Shown here: piece by piece, positions 16,913 through 24,961 of the stretch
Position numbering within the stretch: position 1 is the stretch's first letter
How the letters are laid out: each line of letters begins with the position of its first letter
Source of the DNA: Arthrobacter sp. CAN_C5
GTDB taxonomy: Bacteria; Actinomycetota; Actinomycetes; Actinomycetales; Micrococcaceae
DNA: 64,000 nucleotides
Direction of reading: 5' to 3'
Assembly (NCBI RefSeq): GCF_017875735.1
Contig: NZ_JAGGMZ010000001.1
Coordinates: 1,674,001 to 1,738,000, forward strand
Notes under the pieces: model-generated
Database searches by the model: none
The model's input: only the letters and a program-made list of their open reading frames with translations
What the model was told of the DNA's origin: nothing
Position numbers and translations under genes: made by a program

Positions 16913-17998
16913 CTAAACGTTCACTGTTAGTGCGCTGTTGACCAGCGTAGTGGTTTCCGCACCGTCGAGATCGGGTGGCGGATTAGTGACATTCCAGGTG
17001 CCCCCACCCGTCATCAACCGGTCGGTCGGCGTGACATGGGGTAGGCCCAGCACGTGGCCTACCTCGTGGCCGAGGGTCCAGCTGCTGGCCGTGGAGGACA
17101 CCGCGCAGCTGGGGCGGCCGGCTGGGAAGGCTGCACATCCGTTCGACGGCGGATTGGTACTTCTCACGAAATAGACCGCCACATGGTCGTTGCCGACATT
17201 GGCCCGGTTTCCATACAGCTGGTTCTGTTCGGTGGTGGTCGATCCCATGGTGCACCCGCCCACATCGAGGTCCGTGAGCAAGGGGAGGTTGAGGTTCTCG
17301 GTGGAACCGAGAGCAACATTGATGCCCCGGCTGGCGTAGACGGTCCGCATGGCCTGCACCATCTGGTCCACGGTGAAGCTCGTGGGAGCGGTCAGGATCT
17401 TCAGATGCAGGACAACGGTCGGGACCAGGCTCCACGCCTTCGACCAGGCGCTGCCGTCGGTGCCGCGGACAAAGACGTGCTCATGCTCCTGCCCCATGGT
17501 GTCGGCGACCGGTTCGGAGGCGAGAACACCGCCGTCGTTGTGGCGGCCCCAGTCGTGCCAGGCGCCGTTCCAGAAGGCTTTTTGCCAGAGGGCGTTGTCT
17601 GCGCCGCGGACGTAGATGTTGCAGACCCTGTTGTTGCGGGACACGATCGACGGTCCGCCGGCGAAACCGCCGGCGGGGGCGCCGTGGTTGAACCAGCCGG
17701 ACCAGCCGCCGCTTCCAGTCCAGGCTTTGGACCAGACGTTGCCGTCGGTGCCGCGGACAAAGACGTGTTCGTGGTTGTCGCCCATGGAGCCGGGGGCGGG
17801 TTCGGAGGCGAGAACACCGCCGTCGTTGTGGCGGCCCCAGTCGTGCCAGGCGCCGTTCCAGAAGGCTTTCTGCCAGAGGGCGTTGTCTGCGCCGCGGACG
17901 TAGATGTTGCAGACCGTATTGTTGCGGGACACGATCGACGGTCCGCCAGCGAAACCGCCGGCAGGGGCGCCGTGATTGAACCAGCCGGACCACGTCAT
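16913..17998 (-). CDS. propeller-lectin-like repeats fused to a metzincin protease
   Basis: 361 residues from ATG 17998 (GAGGAG Shine-Dalgarno). Residues 2-193 are two almost identical 96-residue units, each with two DUF346-like blades ('WSGWFNHGAP', 'VRGADNALWQKAFWNGAW', 'VFVRGTDGNVWSKAW'). Residues about 195-361 are a zinc protease with H311-E312-H315-H321 in 'HEVGHVLGLPH' and a Met-turn at M329 ('DRLMTGG'), i.e. metzincin type. No signal peptide or membrane segment is visible, which is unusual for such proteins. The upstream extension to 18052 lacks a better start and adds no signal sequence. It is probably a carbohydrate- or surface-binding protease; substrate unknown. Confidence 0.8.
   Translation of the reverse strand: MTWSGWFNHGAPAGGFAGGPSIVSRNNTVCNIYVRGADNALWQKAFWNGAWHDWGRHNDGGVLASEPAPGSMGDNHEHVFVRGTDGNVWSKAWTGSGGWSGWFNHGAPAGGFAGGPSIVSRNNRVCNIYVRGADNALWQKAFWNGAWHDWGRHNDGGVLASEPVADTMGQEHEHVFVRGTDGSAWSKAWSLVPTVVLHLKILTAPTSFTVDQMVQAMRTVYASRGINVALGSTENLNLPLLTDLDVGGCTMGSTTTEQNQLYGNRANVGNDHVAVYFVRSTNPPSNGCAAFPAGRPSCAVSSTASSWTLGHEVGHVLGLPHVTPTDRLMTGGGTWNVTNPPPDLDGAETTTLVNSALTVNV
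17513..17990. repeat. near-identical 288-bp tandem repeat within the protease gene
   Basis: Blocks beginning at 17513 and 17801 are almost the same at the DNA level over about 190 bases, and the flanking segments (e.g. 17460-17479 and 17748-17767) keep the same 288-base period. Each period encodes 96 residues. The low divergence, including at silent positions, points to recent duplication or gene conversion. Confidence 0.85.
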
Positions 17999-18180
17999 GG
18001 AGCACTCCTCACACTTCCGGAGCCGCCACCGGTTGACCGGGCGTCGCTCCACATCGACTCAGGTCGAAGCAGATTAAGTGTGGACCAGTCCGCGTTACTG
18101 GGGCGTTACCGCACCCGGCGCGCTGCCGTCGTTGTGGCGCCGCACCAGGGTTAGGCACCGGGCAGGAATGAAGCCCCGGC

Positions 18181-18603
18181 TCAGTCGTCAGACACCATCA
18201 CAGAAACATCGATGTTGCCCTGGACCGCGTTGCTGTAGGGGCATACCTGGTGCGCCTTGTCCGCCAGGGCCTGTGCCTCGTCCTGTGACAGGCCGGGCAC
18301 AACCACTTCAAGGGTTACCTGAAGTGAGAAACCACCGTTATCGTTGCGGCCCAGGCCCACTTTCGCACCCACACTGGAGTCTCCCAGATCGGCTTTGGCC
18401 TCCCGGGCGACAAGTTGGAGCGCCGAGTGGAAGCAGGCGGCGTACCCGGCCGCGAACAGCTGCTCGGGGTTGGTCCCTTCACCGGAACCGCCCAGCGACT
18501 TCGGTGCCGCAAGGGCAAAATCAACCTGCCCGTCGTCGGTGCGGGTCCGGCCGTTGCGTCCGGCTCCGGTGGCGATGGCCTCGGCAGTGTAGATGGCGTT
18601 CAT
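18181..18603 (-). CDS. ohr: organic hydroperoxide resistance protein (OsmC/Ohr family)
   Basis: 140 residues. Ohr reduces organic and lipid hydroperoxides using a pair of cysteines: C57 in 'AAGYAACFHSAL' and C121 in 'HQVCPYSNAV', with the conserved Arg near residue 19 and Glu in 'GTNPEQLFAAGY'. AGGAGA lies 5 bases before the ATG. It is 76 bases downstream of and on the same strand as its predicted regulator OhrR, so the pair may form an operon or have separate OhrR-controlled promoters. Confidence 0.94.
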   Translation of the reverse strand: MNAIYTAEAIATGAGRNGRTRTDDGQVDFALAAPKSLGGSGEGTNPEQLFAAGYAACFHSALQLVAREAKADLGDSSVGAKVGLGRNDNGGFSLQVTLEVVVPGLSQDEAQALADKAHQVCPYSNAVQGNIDVSVMVSDD

Positions 18604-18679
18604 GGTTCTCCTCGGTGATTGGTCAAGCGGTCGGTGGTTGGTCTGGTGCTGGGTGAAGGTCGAGCGGTCAAGGTGGAGG

Positions 18680-19144
18680 TCAGGCGTGCTCCGCCGGTGA
18701 CGGTGTTCCAGCCGTTGGCGACCTGGCAACACTGCAGAAACGTGCTGCCAGGACGTGGAGCGCTGCGAGCTCCTCATCGCTCATTGCGAGCTGGTCCCGT
18801 AGGTCTCCCTGGAGCGTGGCGGCCTGGGACTCGAGCCCCGCGCCGCGCTCGGTCAGGCGAATGGTGACCGTGCGGCCGTCCTGGCTTTCCCTGCGACGCT
18901 CCACCAACCCAAGTGCCTCCAGCCGTTTAAGCAGCGGTGAGAGTGTGCCGCTATCAAGATGCAGCCGGGACCCCAGTTGCGACACGGTACTGCCGTCCTT
19001 TTCCCAGAGGACGAGCAACACGAGGAACTGCGGATAGGTGAGCCCGAGGGGTGTCAACGCGGTCTGATAGGCGCCCGCCATGGTGCGGGCCGCGTCGTAG
19101 AGCGCAAAACACAGCTGGTTCTCGAGCCGAAGGTCACCTTCCAT
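18680..19144 (-). CDS. ohrR: MarR-family organic-peroxide sensor OhrR
   Basis: 154 residues from ATG 19144; a TTG 12 bases further upstream is a weaker start. OhrR represses ohr until its N-terminal cysteine is oxidised. The reactive Cys is C12 in 'NQLCFALYDAAR', with the partner Tyr residues 'AYQ' and 'TYPQF'. A second Cys, C137 near the C-terminus ('ARFCSVA'), suggests the two-cysteine type that forms a disulfide. The winged helix is 'TVSQLGSRLHLDSGTLSPLL' with the wing 'RESQDGRTVTIRL'. It is directly upstream of ohr. Confidence 0.92.
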   Translation of the reverse strand: MEGDLRLENQLCFALYDAARTMAGAYQTALTPLGLTYPQFLVLLVLWEKDGSTVSQLGSRLHLDSGTLSPLLKRLEALGLVERRRESQDGRTVTIRLTERGAGLESQAATLQGDLRDQLAMSDEELAALHVLAARFCSVARSPTAGTPSPAEHA

Positions 19145-19160
19145 GACTCTATCCAATCAG

Positions 19161-19184
19161 TAAACTAAATTGTGCACAACTTAT
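19161..19184 (-). promoter_or_regulatory. candidate OhrR operator
   Basis: The perfect palindrome TTGTGCACAA (19170-19179) sits in an AT-rich stretch about 25 bases upstream of the ohrR start. Its TTG..CAA arms resemble MarR/OhrR sites, which are typically ACAATT-like palindromes. The call rests only on position and symmetry. Confidence 0.4.
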
Positions 19185-19308
19185 CTCCCGACGGCCTGAT
19201 CGTGATGGGGATTGCCTTCCTGCCCGGGACACTGCCGGCGGCACGTGGTGCCACAGCGGAGCCGGTGGAGTTCCTCCGGTGCGAGTGAGCGGACTGGGCC
19301 AGAACCGG

Positions 19309-19350
19309 GAACGGCGCCCGCCCCCTGAGAGGGGGGAACGGGCGCCGTTC
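19309..19350 (-). terminator. terminator of the fad operon
   Basis: GAACGGCGCCCG (19309-19320) pairs perfectly with CGGGCGCCGTTC (19339-19350), and the interior CCCC...GGGG bases extend the hairpin. It starts just beyond the stop codon of the minus-strand fatty-acid oxidation gene. Confidence 0.72.
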
Positions 19351-19378
19351 GGGGTCGCGGGTCTTGAGGGGGCGGGTC

Positions 19379-21490
19379 CTAGTGGAAGGTCTTCCCGTTG
19401 ACCCGCTCGGATGCGCCCACCCGATCCAGATAGGGGGTGATTCCGCCCATGTGGAAGGGCCAGCCGGCACCGAGGATGACACACAGGTCGATATCCTCGG
19501 GCGCGGCAACCACTCCCTCATCGAGCATCCGGCCAATCTCGTCGGCGAGGGCATCCTGGGTTCGGCGGAGCACCTCGGCGCTGTCCGACGGCGCATCGCC
19601 ACGGGACATCAGCGCCAGGGTCGACTCGGGCACCGTCTCGGTGCCGTCCTCGCCCCTGACCCATAGTCCCTTGATTCCGGCGTCGATCAGCTTTTGCTGA
19701 TTGGCCGATACGTGGAACCGGTCACCGAATGACGCGTGCAGGGACTCCTGGACATGCTGACCCACCGGTAGTCCCACCAGGGCGAGCAGACGGAACGGCG
19801 TCATGGGGAGCCCCATCGGGCGCAGCGCGTTGTCGGCGGTCGCGGCGTCGGTGCCCTCGTCGAACACCGCAGTGATCTCACCAAACATCCGGCCCAGGAT
19901 GCGGTTGACCACAAACGCCGTCGCGTCCTGCACCAGCACGGCTGACTTCTTGAGTTCCTTGGCCAGAGCGAAAGCCGTGGCCAGGACGGCGTCGTCGGTG
20001 TGCGGCGCCTTGACGATCTCCAACAGGGGCATGGCCGCTACCGGGTTGAAGAAATGGAAACCCACAACGCGTTCGGGGTGGGAGAGGTCGGCCGCCATCT
20101 CGGTGACCGACAGCGAGGAGGTGTTGGTCGCAAGGATGCACTCGGGTGACACCACTGCCTCCACCTCCGCGAAGACCGTCTTCTTGACGCTGAGCTCTTC
20201 AAAGACCGCTTCGATCACGAAGTCGGCGTCAGCGAAGGCCTGCTTCGAGACGGAACCGGAGACCAGCGCCTTGGTCCGGTTGGCCGCATCGGGGGACAGC
20301 CGCTTCTTCGACAGCAGCTTGTCTACTTCGGCGTGGACATAGGCTACCCCCTGATCGACGCGCTGCTGATCGATATCGGTGAGGACCACGGGGACCTTGA
20401 GCTGCCGAGCGAAGAGCAGCGCCAATTGTCCGGCCATCAGACCGGCACCGACGACGCCGACCTTCGTCACCTTGCGCGCGAGCTTGCGGTCGGGGGCACC
20501 TGCCGGACGCTTCGCCCGCTTCTGCACCAGATCCAGGAACGCGTAAACGGTCGCGTGGAACTCGGGCGTCTGCATGAGGTGGGTCAGGGCCTCACACTCG
20601 GCGGCGGCCGACTCCTCGCGGGTACGGTTCTTCCCGGCTTCAAAAAGGTCGAGGACCTTCCCGGGCGCAGGTGCGGCGTTGGAGGTCTTCGCGTCCACGA
20701 AGGCCCGCCCGGCTGCTGCCGCAGCATCCCAGTCGGCGTCGGTGTATGCGGCGTGTGTGGCACGGCGCGCGTCGACGGCTGAGCTGTCTTTCAGGACGCC
20801 GGCTGCCCAGGCGAGGGATTGCTCAAGGAAGTCGGCTGGCTCCAGCAAGGTATCGGCGATACCGAGGTCGAACGCCGAGCGCCCGTCGAGCATCCGGTTG
20901 TTGCTGAGCGGGTTCTCGATCATCACCTTCATGGCAGCGGCCGGACCGATCAGCCGCGGGAGGCGGTAGACCCCACCCCACCCCGGGACGAGCCCGATGA
21001 ACGCCTCGGGCAGGCCAATGCCGTTGGCACCAGTGGAAATGGTGCGGTAGTCGGCAGCGAGAGCCACCTCCAGGCCGCCACCGAGCGCCACGCCGTTGAT
21101 GAAGGCGAAGCTCGGGACGCCGAGGCTCCCCAGAAGGTTGTAGGCCTCGTGGCCCAACTCAGCCATCAGGGCACCGTACTCGGCGGCCTTGAGCGTTTTG
21201 ACGGTCGACAGATCGGCACCGGCAACCAGGAAGTAGGGCTTCCCGGTGATGGCGACGGCCGCCAGTTCGCCGTTGGCCGCGCGGGTCTTCAGCCCCTCCA
21301 GCACTGTGCCGAGTTCGATGAGCGTGTTGGGCCCGAGGGTAGTGGGCTTGGTGTGATCCAACCCGTTATCCAGGGTAATCAGCGCGAGGGTCCCGCCCTC
21401 CTGGGGCAGGTCGATGTCCTGCACGTAGGAGTGGGTGATGACCTCGTCGGGCACCAGCGCCGCGAGTTTCTCATAACGGTCAAAGCTCAT
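19379..21490 (-). CDS. fadB: fatty-acid oxidation complex alpha subunit (enoyl-CoA hydratase / 3-hydroxyacyl-CoA dehydrogenase)
   Basis: 703 residues from ATG 21490, which overlaps the thiolase stop by 4 bases. Residues about 20-300 are a crotonase domain with the oxyanion-hole segments 'YFLVAGADLS' and 'NGVALGGGLEVALAADYR'. Residues about 330 onward are an NAD-dependent 3-hydroxyacyl-CoA dehydrogenase with 'VGVVGAGLMAGQLALLFA', 'LATNTSSLSVTEMA', 'HFFNPVAAMPLLEIV' and two C-terminal helical domains. It carries out two consecutive steps of beta-oxidation. The tail 'WPFHMGGITPYLDRVG' is typical of the family. The fadB/fadJ distinction cannot be made by eye. Confidence 0.93.
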   Translation of the reverse strand: MSFDRYEKLAALVPDEVITHSYVQDIDLPQEGGTLALITLDNGLDHTKPTTLGPNTLIELGTVLEGLKTRAANGELAAVAITGKPYFLVAGADLSTVKTLKAAEYGALMAELGHEAYNLLGSLGVPSFAFINGVALGGGLEVALAADYRTISTGANGIGLPEAFIGLVPGWGGVYRLPRLIGPAAAMKVMIENPLSNNRMLDGRSAFDLGIADTLLEPADFLEQSLAWAAGVLKDSSAVDARRATHAAYTDADWDAAAAAGRAFVDAKTSNAAPAPGKVLDLFEAGKNRTREESAAAECEALTHLMQTPEFHATVYAFLDLVQKRAKRPAGAPDRKLARKVTKVGVVGAGLMAGQLALLFARQLKVPVVLTDIDQQRVDQGVAYVHAEVDKLLSKKRLSPDAANRTKALVSGSVSKQAFADADFVIEAVFEELSVKKTVFAEVEAVVSPECILATNTSSLSVTEMAADLSHPERVVGFHFFNPVAAMPLLEIVKAPHTDDAVLATAFALAKELKKSAVLVQDATAFVVNRILGRMFGEITAVFDEGTDAATADNALRPMGLPMTPFRLLALVGLPVGQHVQESLHASFGDRFHVSANQQKLIDAGIKGLWVRGEDGTETVPESTLALMSRGDAPSDSAEVLRRTQDALADEIGRMLDEGVVAAPEDIDLCVILGAGWPFHMGGITPYLDRVGASERVNGKTFH

Positions 21491-22746
21491 GCTGCGTCCT
21501 CCGCTGCGTTCGTCGAATAGTCCGGGTGGTGAGGGTTTTCCCAGATCACCGTGGCACCCATGCCCAGGCCGATGCACATGGTGGTCATGCCGTACCGCGC
21601 CGACGGGTCCTCTTCGAACTGCCGGGCCAGCTGCAGCATCAACCGCACTCCGGAGGAGGCCAGGGGGTGCCCGACGGCGATGGCGCCGCCATAGCGGTTC
21701 ACGCGTGGGTCGTCGTCGGCGATGCCAAAGTGGTCCAGGAAGGAGAGCACCTGGACGGCGAAGGCCTCGTTGATCTCAAACAGGCCGATGTCCTCGATTG
21801 ACAGCCCCGCCTGGCGGAGGGCCTTTTCGGTGGCGGGTACCGGTCCGATTCCCATCACCTCGGGCTCCACGCCGGCAAAGGCGTAGGCAACCAGTCGCAT
21901 CTTGGCGGGCAGGCCCAGTTCAGCAGCGGTTTCCGCGGAGGCGAGCAGAGCCGCCGTGGCGCCGTCGTTCAGGCCCGCAGCGTTGCCAGCGGTCACCCGA
22001 CCATGCGAACGGAACGGGGTGCGCAGGGCGGCGAGGTCCTCGGTGGTGGTGTTCGGCCGGGGCGGCTCATCGACCGTGTTGAGGGTCCATCCGGTGCCTT
22101 CCTTGCGGGAGGCGACGGGGACCAGATCGGGCTGGATCTGCCCGCCCGCGTAGGCGGCGGCCAGCTTCGTCTGGCTGGCGACGGCGTACGCGTCGGTCCG
22201 GTCCTTGGTAATGGCGGGGAAGCGGTCGTGCAGGTTCTCGGCGGTATTGCCCATGTTCAGCGCGGCGGGATCCACCAGCCGTTCAGAAATGAACCGGGGG
22301 TTCGGATCGGTATCAGCGCCCATCGGGTGGTTTCCCATGTGCTCGACACCGCCGGCAATCACGACGTCGTACGCGCCGAAGGCAATGCCCGACGCCGTCG
22401 TCGTGACGGCAGTCATGGCGCCCGCGCACATCCGGTCGATGGCGAAGCCGGGAACAGTGCGGGGGAGGCCCGCCAGGAGCGCTGCGGTGCGCCCGATGGT
22501 CAGTCCCTGGTCGCCAGTCTGGGTGGTGGCGGCGATGGCGACGTCGTCAATCCGCTCGGCCGGAAGCCCGGGGTTCCGGCGCATCAGGTCGCGGATGCAC
22601 TTCACCACCAGGTCGTCGGCGCGCACTCCGGCGTAGATGCCCTTTTCCCCGGCCTTGCCGAACGGGGTTCTGACGCCATCGACAAAGACGACGTCCCTGA
22701 TCCGGCGTCCTGCACCGGTCTGTGCTGGCCCTGTAGTGGTGCTCAC
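21487..22746 (-). CDS. fadA: acetyl-CoA acyltransferase (3-ketoacyl-CoA thiolase)
   Basis: 419 residues with a GTG start and AGGAG Shine-Dalgarno. It performs the thiolytic last step of beta-oxidation. The acylated Cys is in 'AIDRMCAGAMTAV', the conserved His regions are 'INEAFAVQ' and 'YGGAIAVGHPLASSG', and the second catalytic Cys is in 'TTMCIGLGMG'. It is translationally coupled to the downstream alpha subunit. A GTTAC/GTAAC inverted repeat in its promoter region suggests repression by a TetR-type fatty-acid sensor. Confidence 0.95.
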   Translation of the reverse strand: MSTTTGPAQTGAGRRIRDVVFVDGVRTPFGKAGEKGIYAGVRADDLVVKCIRDLMRRNPGLPAERIDDVAIAATTQTGDQGLTIGRTAALLAGLPRTVPGFAIDRMCAGAMTAVTTTASGIAFGAYDVVIAGGVEHMGNHPMGADTDPNPRFISERLVDPAALNMGNTAENLHDRFPAITKDRTDAYAVASQTKLAAAYAGGQIQPDLVPVASRKEGTGWTLNTVDEPPRPNTTTEDLAALRTPFRSHGRVTAGNAAGLNDGATAALLASAETAAELGLPAKMRLVAYAFAGVEPEVMGIGPVPATEKALRQAGLSIEDIGLFEINEAFAVQVLSFLDHFGIADDDPRVNRYGGAIAVGHPLASSGVRLMLQLARQFEEDPSARYGMTTMCIGLGMGATVIWENPHHPDYSTNAAEDAA

Positions 22747-22799
22747 CTGTTGCTCCTCATCGAGTCTTCATACGATCTGTGATTGCAATTCGACCTTAT

Positions 22800-22815
22800 G
22801 TTACTAGCGGGTAAC
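22800..22815. promoter_or_regulatory. candidate fad operator
   Basis: GTTAC-TAGCGG-GTAAC is a 16-base inverted repeat 54 bases upstream of the fadA start, in the gap between rnd and fadA. Symmetric TTAC...GTAA sites are typical of TetR-family regulators of fatty-acid degradation. The regulator gene is not in this window. Confidence 0.45.
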
Positions 22816-22862
22816 TTAGCCTGCAAGAACACTGCCCGATCGCAGGTCCCTATCGGGAGCTT

Positions 22863-24176
22863 CTAGCGGTTCGGATCGGAGGTCCGCGGTGCCTTCTCTG
22901 GCAGGGGATCGGGATCGAGGAAGGCGACGGTGAGGACGGCCGCTGTTTTTTCCACCTGCCAGGGGCGTGCACCCAGCTCGGCCAGTGCCCCACTGATCGA
23001 CTCGAGGGAGATCTCGGCTGGCGGTCGCCAGGCCACCCGCCGCAGGTAGTCGGGAGTCAATAGGTTCTCGATGGGCAGGTTGAGGCTCTCGGCGACGACT
23101 GCCAGCCGGGGGCGGGCGGTTGCGAGGCGTGCCGCTGCCTCGGGGTCCTTGTCCGCCCAGACCCGTGGGGGTGGCGGCGAATTGGTGGGCAGCTGCATTT
23201 CAGGGAGGGCGGTGAGGGTTCGCGCCTCGCTGATGCAGCGGAGCCAACGTGGTGCCTCCCTCGCGGCGGCGCGACCATGGAAGCCTGTTGTTCCCAGCAG
23301 CTGGGGGACCGTGCTGGGCATGGCCTTGGCCGCGGCAAGGATGGCTGAGTCCGGGATGAGGCGGCCGGGAGCGATGTCGCGGTTCTTCGCCAGGTCCTCG
23401 CGCTCAAGCCACAGCTGGCGCACTGCCGTCAGCTGCCGCCGATCCCTGATCTGGTGTAGGCCGGACGTCCTGCGCCACGGATCGACCCGGGGCTCGGCGG
23501 GCGGCGTACTCCGGATGTGCTCGAACTCCTGCTCGGCAATCTCGAGCTTCCCGTCACGGGAGAGCAAACTAATCAGCTCGGTGCGCAGTTCGGTCAGGAC
23601 CTCGACGTCGAGCGCGGCGTACCGGAGCCACGGCTCCGGCAGGGGACGGCGGGACCAGTCGGCGGCCGAGTGCTCCTTGGCAAGGGTGTACCCCAGCAAG
23701 CTTTCGATCACCGCGGCGAGACCCACCCGGGGCATCCCGGCAATCCGCGCCGCGAGTTCGGTGTCGAACAGCCGGTCGGGCCACATGCCCAGCTCTGACA
23801 GGCAGGGTAGGTCCTGGGAGGCGGCGTGGAGAATCCATTCGACTCCCTCAAGAGATTCATCGATGATCCGCAGATCTTCAAAGGGTTCAGGATCAATCAG
23901 CCACGTGCCAGCCCCGGCCCGGCGGATCTGCACCAGGAAAGCCCGCTGCCCGTACCGGAACCCTGAGGCGCGCTCGGCGTCGACCCCTGCGGGACCGGTG
24001 CCCTGGGCCAGCGCGCGGGCCGCGCGCTCCAGTCCGGCCCGGGTGTCGATGACCAGCGGTACGCCGTCGCTGGGCTCATTAAGCAGGGGAAGGGGGAGCG
24101 GTTCAGCGACGTCCTCAACTGGCGCGCCAGCATCCGGGGCGCGATTGTCAGGATGCTCAGAAGTCTGCGAGGTCAT
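22863..24176 (-). CDS. rnd: ribonuclease D with HRDC domain
   Basis: 437 residues. A DEDD-type 3'-5' exonuclease domain (about residues 35-210) carries the metal ligands: 'GVDAERASGFRYGQRAFLVQ' for DxE, Asp in 'HAASQDLPCL' and Tyr/Asp in 'YAALDVEVLTEL', making it DEDDy type. An HRDC helical domain follows ('QLTAVRQLWLEREDLAKNRD'). It trims structured RNA 3' ends such as tRNA precursors. The first 35 residues are acidic and proline-rich. It is downstream of the DUF3000 gene on the same strand. Confidence 0.93.
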   Translation of the reverse strand: MTSQTSEHPDNRAPDAGAPVEDVAEPLPLPLLNEPSDGVPLVIDTRAGLERAARALAQGTGPAGVDAERASGFRYGQRAFLVQIRRAGAGTWLIDPEPFEDLRIIDESLEGVEWILHAASQDLPCLSELGMWPDRLFDTELAARIAGMPRVGLAAVIESLLGYTLAKEHSAADWSRRPLPEPWLRYAALDVEVLTELRTELISLLSRDGKLEIAEQEFEHIRSTPPAEPRVDPWRRTSGLHQIRDRRQLTAVRQLWLEREDLAKNRDIAPGRLIPDSAILAAAKAMPSTVPQLLGTTGFHGRAAAREAPRWLRCISEARTLTALPEMQLPTNSPPPPRVWADKDPEAAARLATARPRLAVVAESLNLPIENLLTPDYLRRVAWRPPAEISLESISGALAELGARPWQVEKTAAVLTVAFLDPDPLPEKAPRTSDPNR

Positions 24177-24257
24177 GATGGATCCAGTCTAGCCGCGCCG
24201 TCCAGGCGGCTGTGCCAGTGGGCGCATGCCTCAGTTGGAGCCACGGGGGTGAACGGC

Positions 24258-24893
24258 TTAGTGACGACGCCGGCTGGGCAGCGAGGCCACTCCGTCAGGC
24301 AAGGGTGGCAGACCGGCGAAGGTGCAGACCATGTCCGCCCACGCTTCCAGATGGTTCCGTACCCTCGGTGTTTCCGGGGTCCAGGATGCCCGGAGCTCGA
24401 TGTCGATCCTGTCGGGCCGGTCGGTGAGGGTGCCGTAGCTTTCTGAAAGGATGCGGGTCGCGGTTCCGCCAGCCGAGCCGTATTCGGCGCCGTGGTTCTG
24501 CAGTGCCTCGGCCAGCCAGGTCCAGGCCACCGATCCGAGGAGCGAGTCATTACCCATCTCCGGTTCAAGCTGGGCCCGGATGTAGGTGACCACCCTGAAA
24601 GTGCCGCCCCACAGGTCTGATCCGCTCGGGTCATGCAGGAGAATGAACCGGCCCGTGGCCAGCTCCTCGGGTTCGGTCCCGGCGAACGCAGCGCGTGCCG
24701 GTCCGTGGACCGGCATCCGCTGCGGTCCGGCCTGGAAGACCTCCGCTCCGAGGGCCACGGCAAACGGTGCCAACCGCGAGGGGGCCGGTATTTCATCCAG
24801 CCGGATCTCGCTGCGGCATTTTGCTTCCCGGAGTTCGGTCAGGGCCGACTGGAACTCGCGGGGCATCGGGGTCAGATCGCCAATTGCGCTCAC
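24258..24893 (-). CDS. DUF3000 family protein
   Basis: 211 residues with a GTG start. It matches my recollection of DUF3000, a conserved actinobacterial family without known function: 'FQSALTELREAKCRSEI', 'RLAPFAVALGAEV', 'GRFILLHDPSGSDLWGGTFR' and 'YIRAQLEPEMGNDSLL'. No membrane segments or catalytic motifs stand out. It is commonly next to RNase D or heme genes, and here lies 81 bases upstream of rnd on the same strand, possibly in one transcript. Confidence 0.8.
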   Translation of the reverse strand: MSAIGDLTPMPREFQSALTELREAKCRSEIRLDEIPAPSRLAPFAVALGAEVFQAGPQRMPVHGPARAAFAGTEPEELATGRFILLHDPSGSDLWGGTFRVVTYIRAQLEPEMGNDSLLGSVAWTWLAEALQNHGAEYGSAGGTATRILSESYGTLTDRPDRIDIELRASWTPETPRVRNHLEAWADMVCTFAGLPPLPDGVASLPSRRRH

Positions 24894-24961
24894 TCAGGAA
24901 GGCTATGGCACGTGCGCCCGCGCACCGGTCAGGCTCGCCGATGTGTCAGCAGCTGGTTGTG

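Noticed and set aside
17054..18154. 366-residue open frame on the plus strand with internal repeats
   Set aside because: The repeats are the antisense image of the protease gene repeats; the minus-strand frame has the HExxHxxGxxH site and a good Shine-Dalgarno.
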